Below are positions 19,937-29,450 of a DNA stretch of 64,000 nt, piece by piece. The stretch spans positions 62,001 to 126,000 of the forward strand of contig NZ_FOVT01000003.1 of NCBI RefSeq assembly GCF_900115245.1, in the 5' to 3' direction. The translations under genes and the position numbers were made by a program. This DNA comes from Mesorhizobium sp. NFR06 (GTDB taxonomy: Bacteria; Pseudomonadota; Alphaproteobacteria; Rhizobiales; Rhizobiaceae). How positions within the stretch are numbered: the stretch's first letter is position 1; every line of letters starts with the position of its first letter. Under the pieces are notes generated by a model, which worked only from the letters and a program-made list of their open reading frames with translations, was not told the DNA's origin and did not search any database.

Positions 19937-20392
19937 TCATTCCATGATTGGCGGGTCGCGCAGCCGCCCGAGCAAACCGGCCAGCATTTCCAGCTCCTTG
20001 GCAGAAAGCTTGTCGCCCATCAGCTCGGATATGGCTTTGCCGTAGACTGCCCATAGGCGGCGGCGCGTCTCCCGGCCGCTTGGCGTGATACGCACGGTCT
20101 GGCCGCGGCCATCATCGGAAACAGGCAGCTTTTCCACAAGGCCATCCGCCTCGAGCCGCGCCAGCAGCCTCGAGACGCTGTACTGTGCCAGCAGGACGCG
20201 ATCGACGAGCTCGAACGGCCGCAGCCCCTCCTCGCCCGACTCCGCAAGCTCGTGCAGAACGTCGTACCAGCCGAGCGGCGGCAGACCCTCAGCCTTCAAG
20301 GCATCCTCGGTCTTTTCGACCAGCTGGCGCGACACGCGCATCAGGCGCGCCCAAGCGGCGACGGCTTCGGGTGATGGGGGTGTCTTCGTCAT
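19937..20392 (-). CDS. MarR family transcriptional regulator
   Basis: This 151-residue MarR protein has a winged helix at about 35-105 (FELVDRVLLAQYSVSRLLARLE, then VEKLPVSDDGRGQTVRITPSGRE). It is divergent from a Rieske/glutathione-transferase operon. The 95-base gap holds three regularly placed palindromes of the type GATGCAnnnGCATC, so autoregulation and control of the operon are very likely. MarR proteins beside redox genes often sense electrophiles or oxidants, which is inference here. Confidence 0.9.
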   Translation of the reverse strand: MTKTPPSPEAVAAWARLMRVSRQLVEKTEDALKAEGLPPLGWYDVLHELAESGEEGLRPFELVDRVLLAQYSVSRLLARLEADGLVEKLPVSDDGRGQTVRITPSGRETRRRLWAVYGKAISELMGDKLSAKELEMLAGLLGRLRDPPIME

Positions 20393-20411
20393 CAGGGCAG
20401 CCTAAACGATA

Positions 20412-20472
20412 GATGCAATTGCATCAAGCTTGACGATCGATGCAAACGCATCTATATAAATGCAAATGCATT
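20412..20472. promoter_or_regulatory. Triple MarR-type operator (ATGCAA-centred palindromes)
   Basis: Three related palindromes are present. GATGCAATTGCATC at 20412-20425 is perfect, GATGCAAACGCATC at 20439-20452 has one central mismatch pair, and AATGCAAATGCATT is at 20459-20472. Centres are 27 and 20 bases apart. They fill the divergent promoter region between the MarR gene and the Rieske gene; the third lies just before the Rieske ribosome site. Confidence 0.7.
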
Positions 20473-20487
20473 GAATGGAGCTGTCCC

Positions 20488-20793
20488 ATGAAACACGAAA
20501 TCTGCAAGATCGCCGATATCCCGCAAACCGGCAGCCTGATCGCGCCCTTCTTCGGCCGCGAGGTTCACGTCTGGCGCAGCGGCGAGCGCATCCGCGCCGC
20601 GGCCAATGTCTGCCTGCATTTCGGCGGGCCGCTGGACTGCAAGGACGGCGCCTTCGTGTGCCAATGGCACGGCGCCCGCTTCGACATGGAGAACGGCGAG
20701 CGCCTCGAAGGCCCTGCGCCTAAGGGCTCGCGCCTCCTGTTCCTGTCGACCCTGGTCGAGGATGGCGCGCTCAACTATGTCTGGGGAGAGTGA
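20488..20793 (+). CDS. Rieske [2Fe-2S] ferredoxin-like protein
   Basis: This 101-residue soluble Rieske protein has the cluster motifs CLHFGG and CQWHGARFD, giving the two Cys and two His ligands. The length fits a stand-alone Rieske ferredoxin rather than an oxygenase large subunit. The ATG at 20488 has a TGGAG site; an in-frame ATG at 20440 lies inside the operator region and is rejected. The GST gene begins one base after its stop. It probably carries electrons for an oxygenase or reductase not identified here; the convergent flavoprotein at 21468 is a neighbour but not shown to be a partner. Confidence 0.88.
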   Translation: MKHEICKIADIPQTGSLIAPFFGREVHVWRSGERIRAAANVCLHFGGPLDCKDGAFVCQWHGARFDMENGERLEGPAPKGSRLLFLSTLVEDGALNYVWGE

Positions 20794-20794
20794 G

Positions 20795-21514
20795 ATGACC
20801 GCCAGGCTCACCCTCGTCAGCCACCACTTGTGCCCCTATGTTCAGCGCGCGGCGATCTCGCTTGCCGAGAAGGGCGTGCCGTTCGAGCGGATCAATGTCG
20901 ACCTCTCCGACAAGCCGGATTGGTTCAAGGCCATCTCGCCACTCGGCAAGGTGCCGTTGCTGCGCGTCCGGCACGGCAATGCGCAGGAAGTGATTTTCGA
21001 ATCCGCCGTCATCCTGGAATTCCTCGAGGAGACCGAGGACGATCCCTTGCACCCTGCCGATCCGCTGGAGCGCGCCCGGCACCGATCCTGGATCGAATTC
21101 GGTTCGGCCATCCTCAACGCCATCGGCCGCTTCTATTCTGCCGCCGATGAAGCTGCGTTCCTCCGTGAAAGCAGGAGTTTGTCCGAGATGTTCGCACGTG
21201 TGGAAGCAGAACTGGCGACAAGGCGAGGCGGGCCGTGGTTCGCTGGAGATCCCTTTTCGTTGGTCGATGCCGTCTACGGGCCGGTCTTCCGCTATTTTGA
21301 CACCTTCGACCGCATCGGCGATTTCGGCATTCTCGATGGCAAGCCTCTCATCCAGGCCTGGCGCGACGCCCTGAGCAAGCGTCGATCGGTGAACGAAGCC
21401 GTCAGCCCGGACTATCCGCGGCGATTGCACGCCTTCCTACGGGCTAAAGGATCCTATCTGTCCGAGGTCATCCGGCTACAGGCCATTGCAACTCCGCAAG
21501 CCCGATCCGCCTGA
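20795..21514 (+). CDS. Glutathione S-transferase
   Basis: This 239-residue GST has the thioredoxin-like N-terminal domain (LTLVSHHLCPYVQRAAISL, with Cys13 of the CPYV type) and the glutathione-binding motif (GKVPLLRV, then ESAVILEFLEE). An all-helical C-terminal domain follows. A Cys in the active site suggests an omega- or beta-like GST that acts as a thiol transferase. It is co-transcribed with the Rieske gene under the MarR-type promoter. Its last 47 bases overlap the convergent monooxygenase gene. Confidence 0.9.
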   Translation: MTARLTLVSHHLCPYVQRAAISLAEKGVPFERINVDLSDKPDWFKAISPLGKVPLLRVRHGNAQEVIFESAVILEFLEETEDDPLHPADPLERARHRSWIEFGSAILNAIGRFYSAADEAAFLRESRSLSEMFARVEAELATRRGGPWFAGDPFSLVDAVYGPVFRYFDTFDRIGDFGILDGKPLIQAWRDALSKRRSVNEAVSPDYPRRLHAFLRAKGSYLSEVIRLQAIATPQARSA

Positions 21515-22697
21515 ACGGGTCGATGACCGTTCCGGCGACCATGGCGGCGAGGAATTGCGGCCCCGGCGGAATTCTCGCCAGCGCCGCCACCATGCGGTCG
21601 CGGACAAAGGGCAAGCTTGTCGAGTCCGACTGATAGAACGGCGTCAGCGACAACGACAGGGCCTGGAAGACGCGCACATGCCAACGGCGTGCGCTTGCGT
21701 AGATCCCGATCGCGTCGTCGACATTGTTGGCCTGCGCCAATGCATGGCTGAGTGCCGCGGCGTCGAGCAGCGCCATGTTCGCGCCTTGCCCGAGTTGCGG
21801 GCTGGTCGAGTGCGCGGCATCGCCGATGACGGCAAGCCGCCGGCCGGCCGGCAGCGCCATCGTATGGTGGCCATAGCGGGCGAGCGAGAGCTGGTCGAAA
21901 CTGTCGATCTGACCGGTGAAGGCCTCACATGCCGGCCACACAGAAACCACGCTCGCCTTCCAGGCGTCGAGGCCTTCGGCCCGCACCTTTTCAGCATCGG
22001 CCGGTTTCAGGCTCCAGAAGAAGGCCGCCATGTCTGCCGCGCCGGGCTCCGGCCGGCCGATCGGCAGCACCCCCACCATGATGCTTGCCTTGTCGTAGCG
22101 CTGCAGCAGCGCCCGCTCGTCGAAGCCGTCGCGCCACCCGAGCGACGTCCAGAATGCTCCATAAGCGAGCGGCCGCGGCTTGGCGCAATTGCCGAGGTAT
22201 CGCCGCAATTTCGATCGCGCGCCGCTGGCATCGACAACGAGGTCGAATGGCCCCAGCCGCTTGCCGTTGCCGCAGATGAGCGTCGCCCGCTCGCCGGCCT
22301 CCAGCGTTTCGATCTCGACATTGGTTTCGACGGCGATCGCTTCGCGCGCAGCGGCGCGGTGAAGCACCCCGAACAGCGCTGCCCGATGCACGGCCAGACC
22401 GAAGCGGCGGCCGCGCCGCGCGTCGTATCGGACTTCGAGCACCGTGCGTCCGCTCTTGGCGTCTGTACCGTGCAGTCGCTCGATACGGCTGCCGAGGGCC
22501 AGGATGTCGTCAAGCAGGCCGAGATCGGCGAGCACGGTCAGCCCGGCCGGCTGCAGGATGAGACCTGAACCCACGGGCTTCGGCGCGTCGAAGCGCTCGA
22601 AAACGGTGACCTTGTGCCCCGCCCGCTTGAGGTAGAGCGCTGTTGCCAGCCCTGCCGGACCGGCGCCGGCGATCGCGATGTCGAGATTCTTGTCCAT
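21468..22697 (-). CDS. FAD-dependent monooxygenase (UbiH/PHBH-like)
   Basis: This 409-residue flavoprotein has the N-terminal FAD motif DIAIAGAGPAGLATALYLKRAG (GxGxxG). The second conserved Asp motif (DLVVDASGARSKLR) is at about 160 and the C-terminal GDAAHSTSPQLGQGANMALLDA motif of class A flavin monooxygenases near 285. It should hydroxylate an aromatic or related substrate using NAD(P)H and oxygen, but the substrate is not evident. The frame opens at 22724; the ATG at 22697 is chosen because the FAD motif then begins at residue 6. It ends inside the 3' end of the convergent GST gene. Confidence 0.87.
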   Translation of the reverse strand: MDKNLDIAIAGAGPAGLATALYLKRAGHKVTVFERFDAPKPVGSGLILQPAGLTVLADLGLLDDILALGSRIERLHGTDAKSGRTVLEVRYDARRGRRFGLAVHRAALFGVLHRAAAREAIAVETNVEIETLEAGERATLICGNGKRLGPFDLVVDASGARSKLRRYLGNCAKPRPLAYGAFWTSLGWRDGFDERALLQRYDKASIMVGVLPIGRPEPGAADMAAFFWSLKPADAEKVRAEGLDAWKASVVSVWPACEAFTGQIDSFDQLSLARYGHHTMALPAGRRLAVIGDAAHSTSPQLGQGANMALLDAAALSHALAQANNVDDAIGIYASARRWHVRVFQALSLSLTPFYQSDSTSLPFVRDRMVAALARIPPGPQFLAAMVAGTVIDPFRRIGLAELQWPVAG

Positions 22698-22790
22698 TGC
22701 CCGCCCAGACCGACCGGCGGGCACAATCCCTGATTGATGTCACCAAATCAACTTGGAGCTTTGACGCTGACCGAGTGCAGAAGGCCGAAC

Positions 22791-23198
22791 TCAAATCCGG
22801 GCATCGAACGCCTTGCGCGCTTCGCGCACCGCATCATGGTTGAGTTCGGCCCATTGAACGAGCTGCTGCAGCGGCAAAAACATCGAGCGGCCGAGATCGG
22901 TGAGGCTGTATTCGACGCTGGGCGGTTTGGTTGGAAAGACCTCGCGGTGAACGTAGCCGTCACGCTGCAGGTCGAAGAGCGTCTGTGTCAGCATGCGCTG
23001 CGAGATATCCGGAACCAGCCGGCGCAACTCGCCGAAGCGATAAGGCTTCTCCGCCAGCGCCATCACCAGCAGCGAGCTCCATTTGCCGTTGATGCCCTGG
23101 ATCACGTCGCGGACCGGGCAGTCGGCGAAATTGCCGCCGTTGGTCATCGCTTTGTAGACCTCGAGCTTCGATTTCAGATTGAAGATCTTGCTGTCCAT
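22791..23198 (-). CDS. HxlR family redox-type regulator, QorR-like
   Basis: This 135-residue HxlR winged-helix protein has a single N-terminal Cys27 ([17 protein letters not shown]), the position used by the redox and quinone sensors of this family such as QorR, YodB and HypR. The DNA-binding core is [24 protein letters not shown]. It is divergent from the QorB-like reductase gene, the same layout as E. coli ytfH/ytfG and corynebacterial qorR/qor2. A perfect palindrome at 23309-23325 lies between them. The thiol-switch mechanism is inferred from the family. Confidence 0.9.
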   Translation of the reverse strand: MDSKIFNLKSKLEVYKAMTNGGNFADCPVRDVIQGINGKWSSLLVMALAEKPYRFGELRRLVPDISQRMLTQTLFDLQRDGYVHREVFPTKPPSVEYSLTDLGRSMFLPLQQLVQWAELNHDAVREARKAFDARI

Positions 23199-23308
23199 CG
23201 CGACATCCCGCTCAGCGAAACAAGGCCGCCAAGGTGGTTCCCTGGCTGTGCCTACCTCCCGAAAAACTGCCTTCTTTACGGCTTGATGTCAATTCCTATT
23301 TTAGCGCT

Positions 23309-23325
23309 GGTCTCTTTTTGAGACC
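23309..23325. promoter_or_regulatory. Candidate HxlR operator GGTCTC-TTTTT-GAGACC
   Basis: A perfect six-base inverted repeat with a five-base spacer lies 41 bases upstream of the QorB-like gene and 111 bases upstream of the HxlR gene. A location near the promoter of the reductase fits a repressor site. It could also be an RNA hairpin in the leader. Confidence 0.5.
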
Positions 23326-23365
23326 ATCCGTCAGACCCGCCTGTTGGCAATTCGAGGAATCCTCA

Positions 23366-24259
23366 ATGACCGAAACACTTCTCGTAACTGGCGCCTCCGG
23401 CCATCTCGGACGCGCCGTCGTCAATCATCTGCTGGCTGAGCAGAAAGTCGCGCCGGCCAATATCATCGCCACCACGCGCAACCCGGCAAACCTTGCCGAT
23501 CTGGCGGCGCGCGGTGTCACCGTGAGGGTCGCCGATTTCGACGATCCAGCCTCGCTGGAGAAGGCGTTCAGAGGGGCCGACAGGGTGCTGATCGTCTCGA
23601 CCGGCGAGCTCGATTTGAAGAGCGATCGGCGTCTGAAGCAGCACCAGACGGCGGTTGCCGCGGCCAAAGCGGTCGGCGTCTCGCATCTGCTCTACACGTC
23701 GATGCCGGACCCTGAGCCCGGTTCGCCTGTGCTGTTCGCCGGCGACCACTACGGCACCGAGCAGGCCATCAAGGCGAGCGGCATCCCCCACACGATCTTC
23801 CGCAACGGCTGGTACCAGGAGAACCTGTTCATGTCGCTGCCGCACGCCATTGCTACCGGCAAGTGGTACACATCGGCGGGCGATGGCCGTGTCGCGCACG
23901 GCGCGCGCGACGACATGGCGGCTGCTATCGCCGCCAGCCTAGCGTCCGGTTCCAAGGAAAGCCGCATCTACACGCTGACCGGCCCGCAGGCGTTCACGAC
24001 AAGCGAGATCGCGGCAATGGTCAGCGACGCGACCGGCAAGCCGATCGAAGTCGTCCAGGTGCCGGACGCAGGCTTGACCGAAGGCATCAAGGCATCCGGC
24101 GTCCCAGAGGATTTCGCCCGCATCATCGTCTCCTTCGACGCCAATACCCGTGCCGGCCGCATTGCTCAGGTGACGGACGCGGTCGAGAAGCTGTCAGGCC
24201 GCAAGTCGCGGACGCTGAAGCAGTTCCTCGAAGCGAACACGGCCGCCCTGCTCGGCTAA
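23366..24259 (+). CDS. qorB: NAD(P)H:quinone reductase-like SDR (QorB/YtfG, NmrA family)
   Basis: This 297-residue atypical short-chain dehydrogenase begins with the NAD(P) motif LLVTGASGHLGRAVVNHLL. The domain continues with RVADFDDPASLEKAFRGADRVLIVS and LLYTSMPDPEPG, as in E. coli QorB, an NADPH-dependent quinone reductase. The start has a GAGGA site. The frame opens further upstream at 23234, but that would run through the operator and lacks similarity. With the divergent HxlR gene it forms a likely quinone/electrophile response pair. Confidence 0.88.
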   Translation: MTETLLVTGASGHLGRAVVNHLLAEQKVAPANIIATTRNPANLADLAARGVTVRVADFDDPASLEKAFRGADRVLIVSTGELDLKSDRRLKQHQTAVAAAKAVGVSHLLYTSMPDPEPGSPVLFAGDHYGTEQAIKASGIPHTIFRNGWYQENLFMSLPHAIATGKWYTSAGDGRVAHGARDDMAAAIAASLASGSKESRIYTLTGPQAFTTSEIAAMVSDATGKPIEVVQVPDAGLTEGIKASGVPEDFARIIVSFDANTRAGRIAQVTDAVEKLSGRKSRTLKQFLEANTAALLG

Positions 24260-24263
24260 AACC

Positions 24264-24294
24264 GCGCGCCCCGGGGCATGTCCTCGGGGCGCGC
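24264..24294. terminator. Bidirectional hairpin between convergent genes
   Basis: A perfect nine-base stem GCGCGCCCC / GGGGCGCGC with a 13-base loop lies between the stops of the QorB-like gene and the epimerase gene. The flank on the minus side contains AAAA. Factor-independent activity is plausible. Confidence 0.6.
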
Positions 24295-24295
24295 G

Positions 24296-25336
24296 CTATT
24301 TCGACGTCTTGAGCAGCCCGAGCCGGATCAGGCTTTCGCCTGTGGCAACGAGCGCCTCTTCCCGTGACCGCGGCGCCCAGCCGAGCAGGTGCACCGCCTT
24401 GGCGGCCGTCGCGTTCCTCGGCTTGCCCAGTTCCGTCACGATCTGGGCTGCCTGCCCGTCGAACAGTCCGACGAGCCGCACCTGCCAATCCGGCAGCACC
24501 CTCGTGGTGACGCGCGAGGCCGCGTCGCCCAGCCGGGCTTTCAAGGTCCGCGCGATCTCCAACATCGTCATGAAATCGCTGCTGATGGCCAGGAACCGCT
24601 CGCCCTTGGCGGCGGGGTCGGTCATGGCGCGCAGATGCAGGTCGGCGACGTCGCGCGCATCGACCACACCGACCGCCATGCGCGGCAGGCCCGGCATCTC
24701 GCCGTCCATCAGGCGCCTGATGAAATCCGTGGACGTCGAATGATCCTGTCCCAGGACCGGACCGAAGATGCCGACCGGATTGACGACGGCCAGTTGCAAC
24801 GCGCCGCCTTGGGAAGCGATGAAATCCCACGCTGCCCGCTCGGCGAGCGTCTTCGACTTCACATAGGCGCTCACCTTCTGCGCCAGATTTGTCCAATTCT
24901 CTTCCGTGAACGGATGGCCGGGCACCGGCGCCTGGCCGTAGCCAATGGCGGCAAAAGACGAGGTGAGCACGACGCGTTCGACGCCGGCGTCGCGCGCGGC
25001 TCGCAATACGCGCAACGCCCCTTGCCTGGCCGGGACGATCAGGTCGTCCTCGTGCTTCGGCACGCCGGGCGGAAAAGGCGAAGCGACGTGAAGAACATAC
25101 CGGCATCCGGCGACCGCTACGGGCCAGCCGTCGTCGCTGGTGAGATCGGCATGGGCGAATGTGAGCGCATCGCCAGGCTCGGCCCCGCCGATCTTCAACA
25201 TGCCGCGAACGTCGGCTTCGCGCCTGGCGGAGCGGACGGTCGCGCGCACGCGGTAGCCCGCGTCCAAAAGCGCGAGGATGCAGTGAGCGCCGAGGAAGCC
25301 GGAGCCGCCGGTAACAAGCACCAACTCGCCGCTCAT
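24296..25336 (-). CDS. NAD-dependent epimerase/dihydroflavonol-4-reductase-like SDR
   Basis: This 346-residue extended SDR has the N-terminal cofactor motif VLVTGGSGFLGAHCILALL, the LTSSFAAIGYG segment with the catalytic Ser, and the catalytic YVKSK (Tyr-x3-Lys). It is of the dihydroflavonol reductase/cinnamoyl-CoA reductase group, enzymes that reduce carbonyl compounds with NADPH. The ATG at 25336 has a GGAGGG site, so the seven-residue longer version is rejected. It is single and its substrate is unknown. Confidence 0.87.
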   Translation of the reverse strand: MSGELVLVTGGSGFLGAHCILALLDAGYRVRATVRSARREADVRGMLKIGGAEPGDALTFAHADLTSDDGWPVAVAGCRYVLHVASPFPPGVPKHEDDLIVPARQGALRVLRAARDAGVERVVLTSSFAAIGYGQAPVPGHPFTEENWTNLAQKVSAYVKSKTLAERAAWDFIASQGGALQLAVVNPVGIFGPVLGQDHSTSTDFIRRLMDGEMPGLPRMAVGVVDARDVADLHLRAMTDPAAKGERFLAISSDFMTMLEIARTLKARLGDAASRVTTRVLPDWQVRLVGLFDGQAAQIVTELGKPRNATAAKAVHLLGWAPRSREEALVATGESLIRLGLLKTSK

Positions 25337-25453
25337 GCCCGCCTCCCTCCACGGCAATCCCAGGCAAGTGCACAGCGCTTGGGCTCGGCGCCTTCGCCGT
25401 GGCCTTCGGTTCGGATTGCGTAACGCTGAAACCAGCCTATGCGGTGCAATCTC

Positions 25454-27302
25454 TCAGATCGCGACCTGCGTGCCAATCTCGACCACGCGCCCGGTCGGGA
25501 TTTGGAAATATTCCGTCGCGTCCGCCGCCGTTTTCGCCAGACCGATGAACAGCCGGTCCTGCCAGATCGGCATGCCCGAATTGGGCGAGGCCTTCAGCGA
25601 ACGCCGCGACAGGAAGAAGGACGTCGTCATGATGTCGAACTTCCAGCCTTGCTTGCGGCAGATGGCCAGCGCACGCGGAATATTCGGCTGCTCCATATAG
25701 CCGAAGGTCAGCGTCACGCGCATGAACAGGTCGTTGACGGTCTCCAGCTTGACGCGCTCGCTGTCAGGTACGACCGGTTGCGGCGCCGTCACCACCGACA
25801 GGATGACGTTCTTTTCGTGCAGCACCTTGTAGTGCTTGAGGCTGTGCATCAGCGCCGAAAAAAACAACCGCCAGGAAGTCGAGCGGGATCTCGTTGCGGC
25901 GCGTCTTGTCGAAGAGATAGCGGCTGCCGCGCACCCAGGTCCACATACCGAGGATGATGGCGAAGGCGACCGCGAGCGAAGCCCAGCCCCCCTCGAACAC
26001 CTTGACGATGTTGGAGGCGAAAAAGCCGACATCGATCAGCCCAAACACCGCAGTCAAGGCGATGGCCGGCCAGATGTTCCATTTCCAGATGCGCGTCATG
26101 ACGATGAACAACAACGTCGTCGTCACCAGCATGTTGCCGGTGACCGAGATTCCGTAGGCCGAGGCGAGCCTGCTGGATTCACCGAAGCCGACCACCAGCA
26201 GCATCACGACAAGGGCGAGCAGCATGTTGACGCGCGGCAAGTAGACCTGCCCGGATTGTTTCTCCGACGTGTGCAGGATTTCCAGACGCGGCAGCATGTT
26301 GAGCTGCACGGCCTGCCGGGTCAGCGAATAGGCGCCGGAGATGACCGCCTGGCTGGCGATCACGGTCGCCGCTGTCGCCAGCACCACCATGGGGATCAAC
26401 GACCAGCCCTCGTTCATCTCGAAGAACGGATGGCCCACTGTGCCGCCCTTGGCCAGCACATAGGCGCCCTGCCCGGCATAGTTCAGAAGCAAGCAGGGAA
26501 ACACGATCGCCAGCCATGCCAGAACGATGGGCTTGCGGCCGAAATGACCGAGGTCGGCGTAGAGCGCCTCGGCGCCGGTAACGGCCAGGAAGACGGCGCC
26601 CACCGTGACAAAGGACACATCCGGCGAGTTGATGAAGAAAGCCACGACATAGTGGGGGCTTATCGCCCACAGGATTTCCGGATCCGAGATGATGTGCTTC
26701 AGCCCGGAAAGACCGATGGCGAGAAACCAGATGGCGGTGACGGGACCGAAAACCAGGCCCACGCCGCCCGTGCCGAAGCGCTGCACGGCAAACAGCATCG
26801 CAAGGATCAGCAGGGTCAGCGGCACGACATAGGGCTGGAAGGCAGGCGTCACGACATTCATGCCTTCGACCGCCGACAGCACCGAGATGGCGGGCGTGAT
26901 AACGGCATCGCCGAAGAACAGCGAGGCCCCGACGATGCCGATGCCGAGCACGATCGCCGAGCGCGTCGGGAAAGTGCCGCGCGCCAGCGCCATCAGCGAC
27001 AGGACGCCGCCCTCGCCGCGGTTGTCGGCGCGCAGCACGAACATGATGTATTTCACCGTCACCGTGATGGTCAGCGACCAGATGATCAGCGACAATACGC
27101 CGAGAATGTCGGCGCGGTTGGCGACATCGCCCCCGGAGGAGGCGTGCAGTGCCTCGCGGAACGCATAGATCGGGCTGGTGCCGATGTCGCCATAGACGAC
27201 GCCGAGCGCACCCAGCATCAGCACCTTGGTGCTGTGCTGCTCTATTTCCGGGTGGCTCGATTGGTCGGCGGGTTCTGCCTCAGCACCACTGGCAAGGGCC
27301 AT
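25454..27302 (-). pseudogene. kup: Kup potassium transporter, first copy, frameshifted by internal deletion
   Basis: This copy begins as a normal KUP-family K+/H+ symporter ([25 protein letters not shown]) with all membrane segments. The frame is lost at about 25858-25870. Compared with the downstream kup copy, 81 bases encoding the conserved [13 protein letters not shown] to SAPT segment are replaced by 13 bases containing a run of seven A (T on the coding strand), a net loss of 68. The remaining C terminus (25454-25857) continues in another frame and is about 99 percent identical to the other copy. Loss of one more base in the homopolymer would restore a protein lacking about 23 residues, so slippage or a sequencing error is possible. 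Confidence 0.82.
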
Positions 27303-27450
27303 GGACGACACTCCGATAAAACGCGCGGTGCTCTACGCTTGCTGCAGTGCAATATCAAGTGCCGCCACGTAAGGGCTCCCATGTCGGTAATGCAGGGCTT
27401 AACTGTATGCGGAACGCGCGGGCTTCTTCATCCGGCACAAATCGCGGCTG

Positions 27451-29364
27451 TCAGATCGCGACCTGCGTGCCAATCTCGACCACGCGCCCGGTCGGGATTT
27501 GGAAATATTCCGTCGCGTCCGCCGCCGTTTTCGCCAGACCGATGAACAGCCGGTCCTGCCAGATCGGCATGCCCGAATTGGGCGAAGCCTTCAGCGAACG
27601 CCGCGACAGGAAGAAGGACGTCGTCATGATGTCGAACTTCCAGCCTTGCTTGCGGCAGATGGCCAGCGCACGCGGAATATTCGGCTGCTCCATGTAGCCG
27701 AAGGTCAGCGTCACGCGCATGAACAGGTCGTTGACGGTTTCCAGCTTGACGCGCTCGCTGTCAGGTACGACCGGTTGCGGCGCTGTCACCACCGACAGGA
27801 TGACGTTCTTTTCGTGCAGCACCTTGTAGTGCTTGAGGCTGTGCATCAGCGCCGTCGGCGCGCTCAGCGGATCGCTGGTCAGGAACACGGCGGTGCCGGA
27901 CACCAGCTGCGGCTTCTTCTTCAAGAGGTTCGACGCCAGGAAGTCGAGCGGGATCTCGTTGCGGCGCGTCTTGTCGAAGAGATAGCGGGTGCCGCGTATC
28001 CAGGTCCACATAATCAGCCCCATGAGAGAGGCGACCGTGATCGACACCCAACCGCCTTCAACGACCTTGACGACATTGGCCGAGAAGAAGCCGAGATCGA
28101 TGACGCCGAAGAGCCCCACCAGCGCCAGGGCAAGCGCCAGCTGCCATTTCCAGAGCCAGCGCATGACGACGAACAGAAGTATCGTCGTCATCAGCATCTC
28201 GCCGGTGACGGAAATGCCGTAGGCGGAGGCAAGCGCGCTCGAGCTGCCGAAGCCGACGACCAGGAGCATCACACCGAGCGCCACCAGAAGATTGACCCTC
28301 GGCATATAGATCTGGCCGCTCTGCATCTCGGAGGTGTGCTGCACCTCGATGCGGGGCAGAAGGTTGAGCTGCACGGCCTGTCTGGTCAGCGAGAAGGCGC
28401 CTGAGATGACCGCCTGGCTGGCGATGACGGTCGCCGCCGTCGCCAGGCCGACCATCGGCATCAGCGCCCATTCAGGCAGCATCTGGAAGAACGGGTTGGT
28501 GGGTTTGCCGCCATGCGAGAGCACGAAGGCGCCTTGCCCGAAATAATTCAGCAGCAGGCAAGGAAAGACGATTGCGAACCAGGCCATCACGATCGGCTTG
28601 CGGCCGAAATGGCCGAGGTCGACATAGAGCGCCTCGGCGCCGGTGACCGCCAGGAACACGGCGCCAACGGTGACGAAGGCGCCGGTCGGCGTGGTGGCCA
28701 GATAGTAGACCGCGTAATAGGGATTGATCGCCAGGAAAACGGAGGGATCGTCGACGATATGGTAGACGCCGGCCGCGCCGATCGCCACGAACCATGTCGC
28801 CGTCACCGGTCCGAATACCGCCGCCACTTTGCCCGTACCGAAACGTTGCACGGCGAAAAGCACAGCCAGGATCACCAGTGTGATCGGAACGACATAGGCG
28901 TCGAGCGCCGGGGTGACGACTTTCAGGCCTTCCACCGCCGACAGCACGGAGATCGCCGGCGTGATGATCGAATCGCCGAAGAACAGCGCCGCGCCGCAAA
29001 GGCCGATCACCAGGATGAGGCGCGAGCCCGGGGGATAGGCGCTGCGCGCCAGCGACATCAGCGACAGCGTGCCGCCTTCGCCCTTGTTGTCGGCCCTGAG
29101 CACGAAGGCGACATACTTGATCGTGACGATGATGGTCAGCGCCCAGACGATCAGCGACAGCACGCCGAGCACGTCATGGCGGGCAACCGCGCTCGACGAA
29201 GCATGCAACGCCTCGCGAAAGGCGTAGATCGGGCTCGTGCCGATATCGCCATAGACGACGCCCAGCGCGCCAAGCATGAGGACCTTGGTGCTGTGCTGCC
29301 GCTCGGCGTCGGCATGGCCCGAACGTTCGAGGGATTCTGTTTCGCTGGCGTTGGCTAGCACCAT
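27451..29364 (-). CDS. kup: Kup low-affinity potassium transporter
   Basis: This is the intact KUP-family K+ transporter (637 residues from the ATG at 29364). It has about 12 membrane helices in the N-terminal 450 residues, starting with [25 protein letters not shown], and a cytoplasmic C-terminal domain (from about [10 protein letters not shown]) with [15 protein letters not shown] proteins take up potassium with protons. A frame extension to a GTG at 29373 adds three residues and has no better ribosome site. It lies upstream of the damaged kup copy on the same strand; the two are tandem paralogues. Confidence 0.95.
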   Translation of the reverse strand: MVLANASETESLERSGHADAERQHSTKVLMLGALGVVYGDIGTSPIYAFREALHASSSAVARHDVLGVLSLIVWALTIIVTIKYVAFVLRADNKGEGGTLSLMSLARSAYPPGSRLILVIGLCGAALFFGDSIITPAISVLSAVEGLKVVTPALDAYVVPITLVILAVLFAVQRFGTGKVAAVFGPVTATWFVAIGAAGVYHIVDDPSVFLAINPYYAVYYLATTPTGAFVTVGAVFLAVTGAEALYVDLGHFGRKPIVMAWFAIVFPCLLLNYFGQGAFVLSHGGKPTNPFFQMLPEWALMPMVGLATAATVIASQAVISGAFSLTRQAVQLNLLPRIEVQHTSEMQSGQIYMPRVNLLVALGVMLLVVGFGSSSALASAYGISVTGEMLMTTILLFVVMRWLWKWQLALALALVGLFGVIDLGFFSANVVKVVEGGWVSITVASLMGLIMWTWIRGTRYLFDKTRRNEIPLDFLASNLLKKKPQLVSGTAVFLTSDPLSAPTALMHSLKHYKVLHEKNVILSVVTAPQPVVPDSERVKLETVNDLFMRVTLTFGYMEQPNIPRALAICRKQGWKFDIMTTSFFLSRRSLKASPNSGMPIWQDRLFIGLAKTAADATEYFQIPTGRVVEIGTQVAI

Positions 29365-29450
29365 GAACCCCACTTCATCAGATTCGCCACGCTTCGAGGC
29401 CGCCGCAATACGCGGGACGCTCCAAAACTGCCGAAGCTACGCAAGGCGCC

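Noticed and set aside
25836..27545. A 569-codon plus-strand open frame opposite the first kup gene
   Set aside because: Its composition is His/Asp/Arg/Gln-rich, typical of antisense frames in GC-rich genes. The kup coding strand explains the region.
25454..29364. The near-identical kup ends considered as an insertion sequence or composite transposon
   Set aside because: The repeats are direct, coding and limited to the kup C terminus, and no transposase is present.
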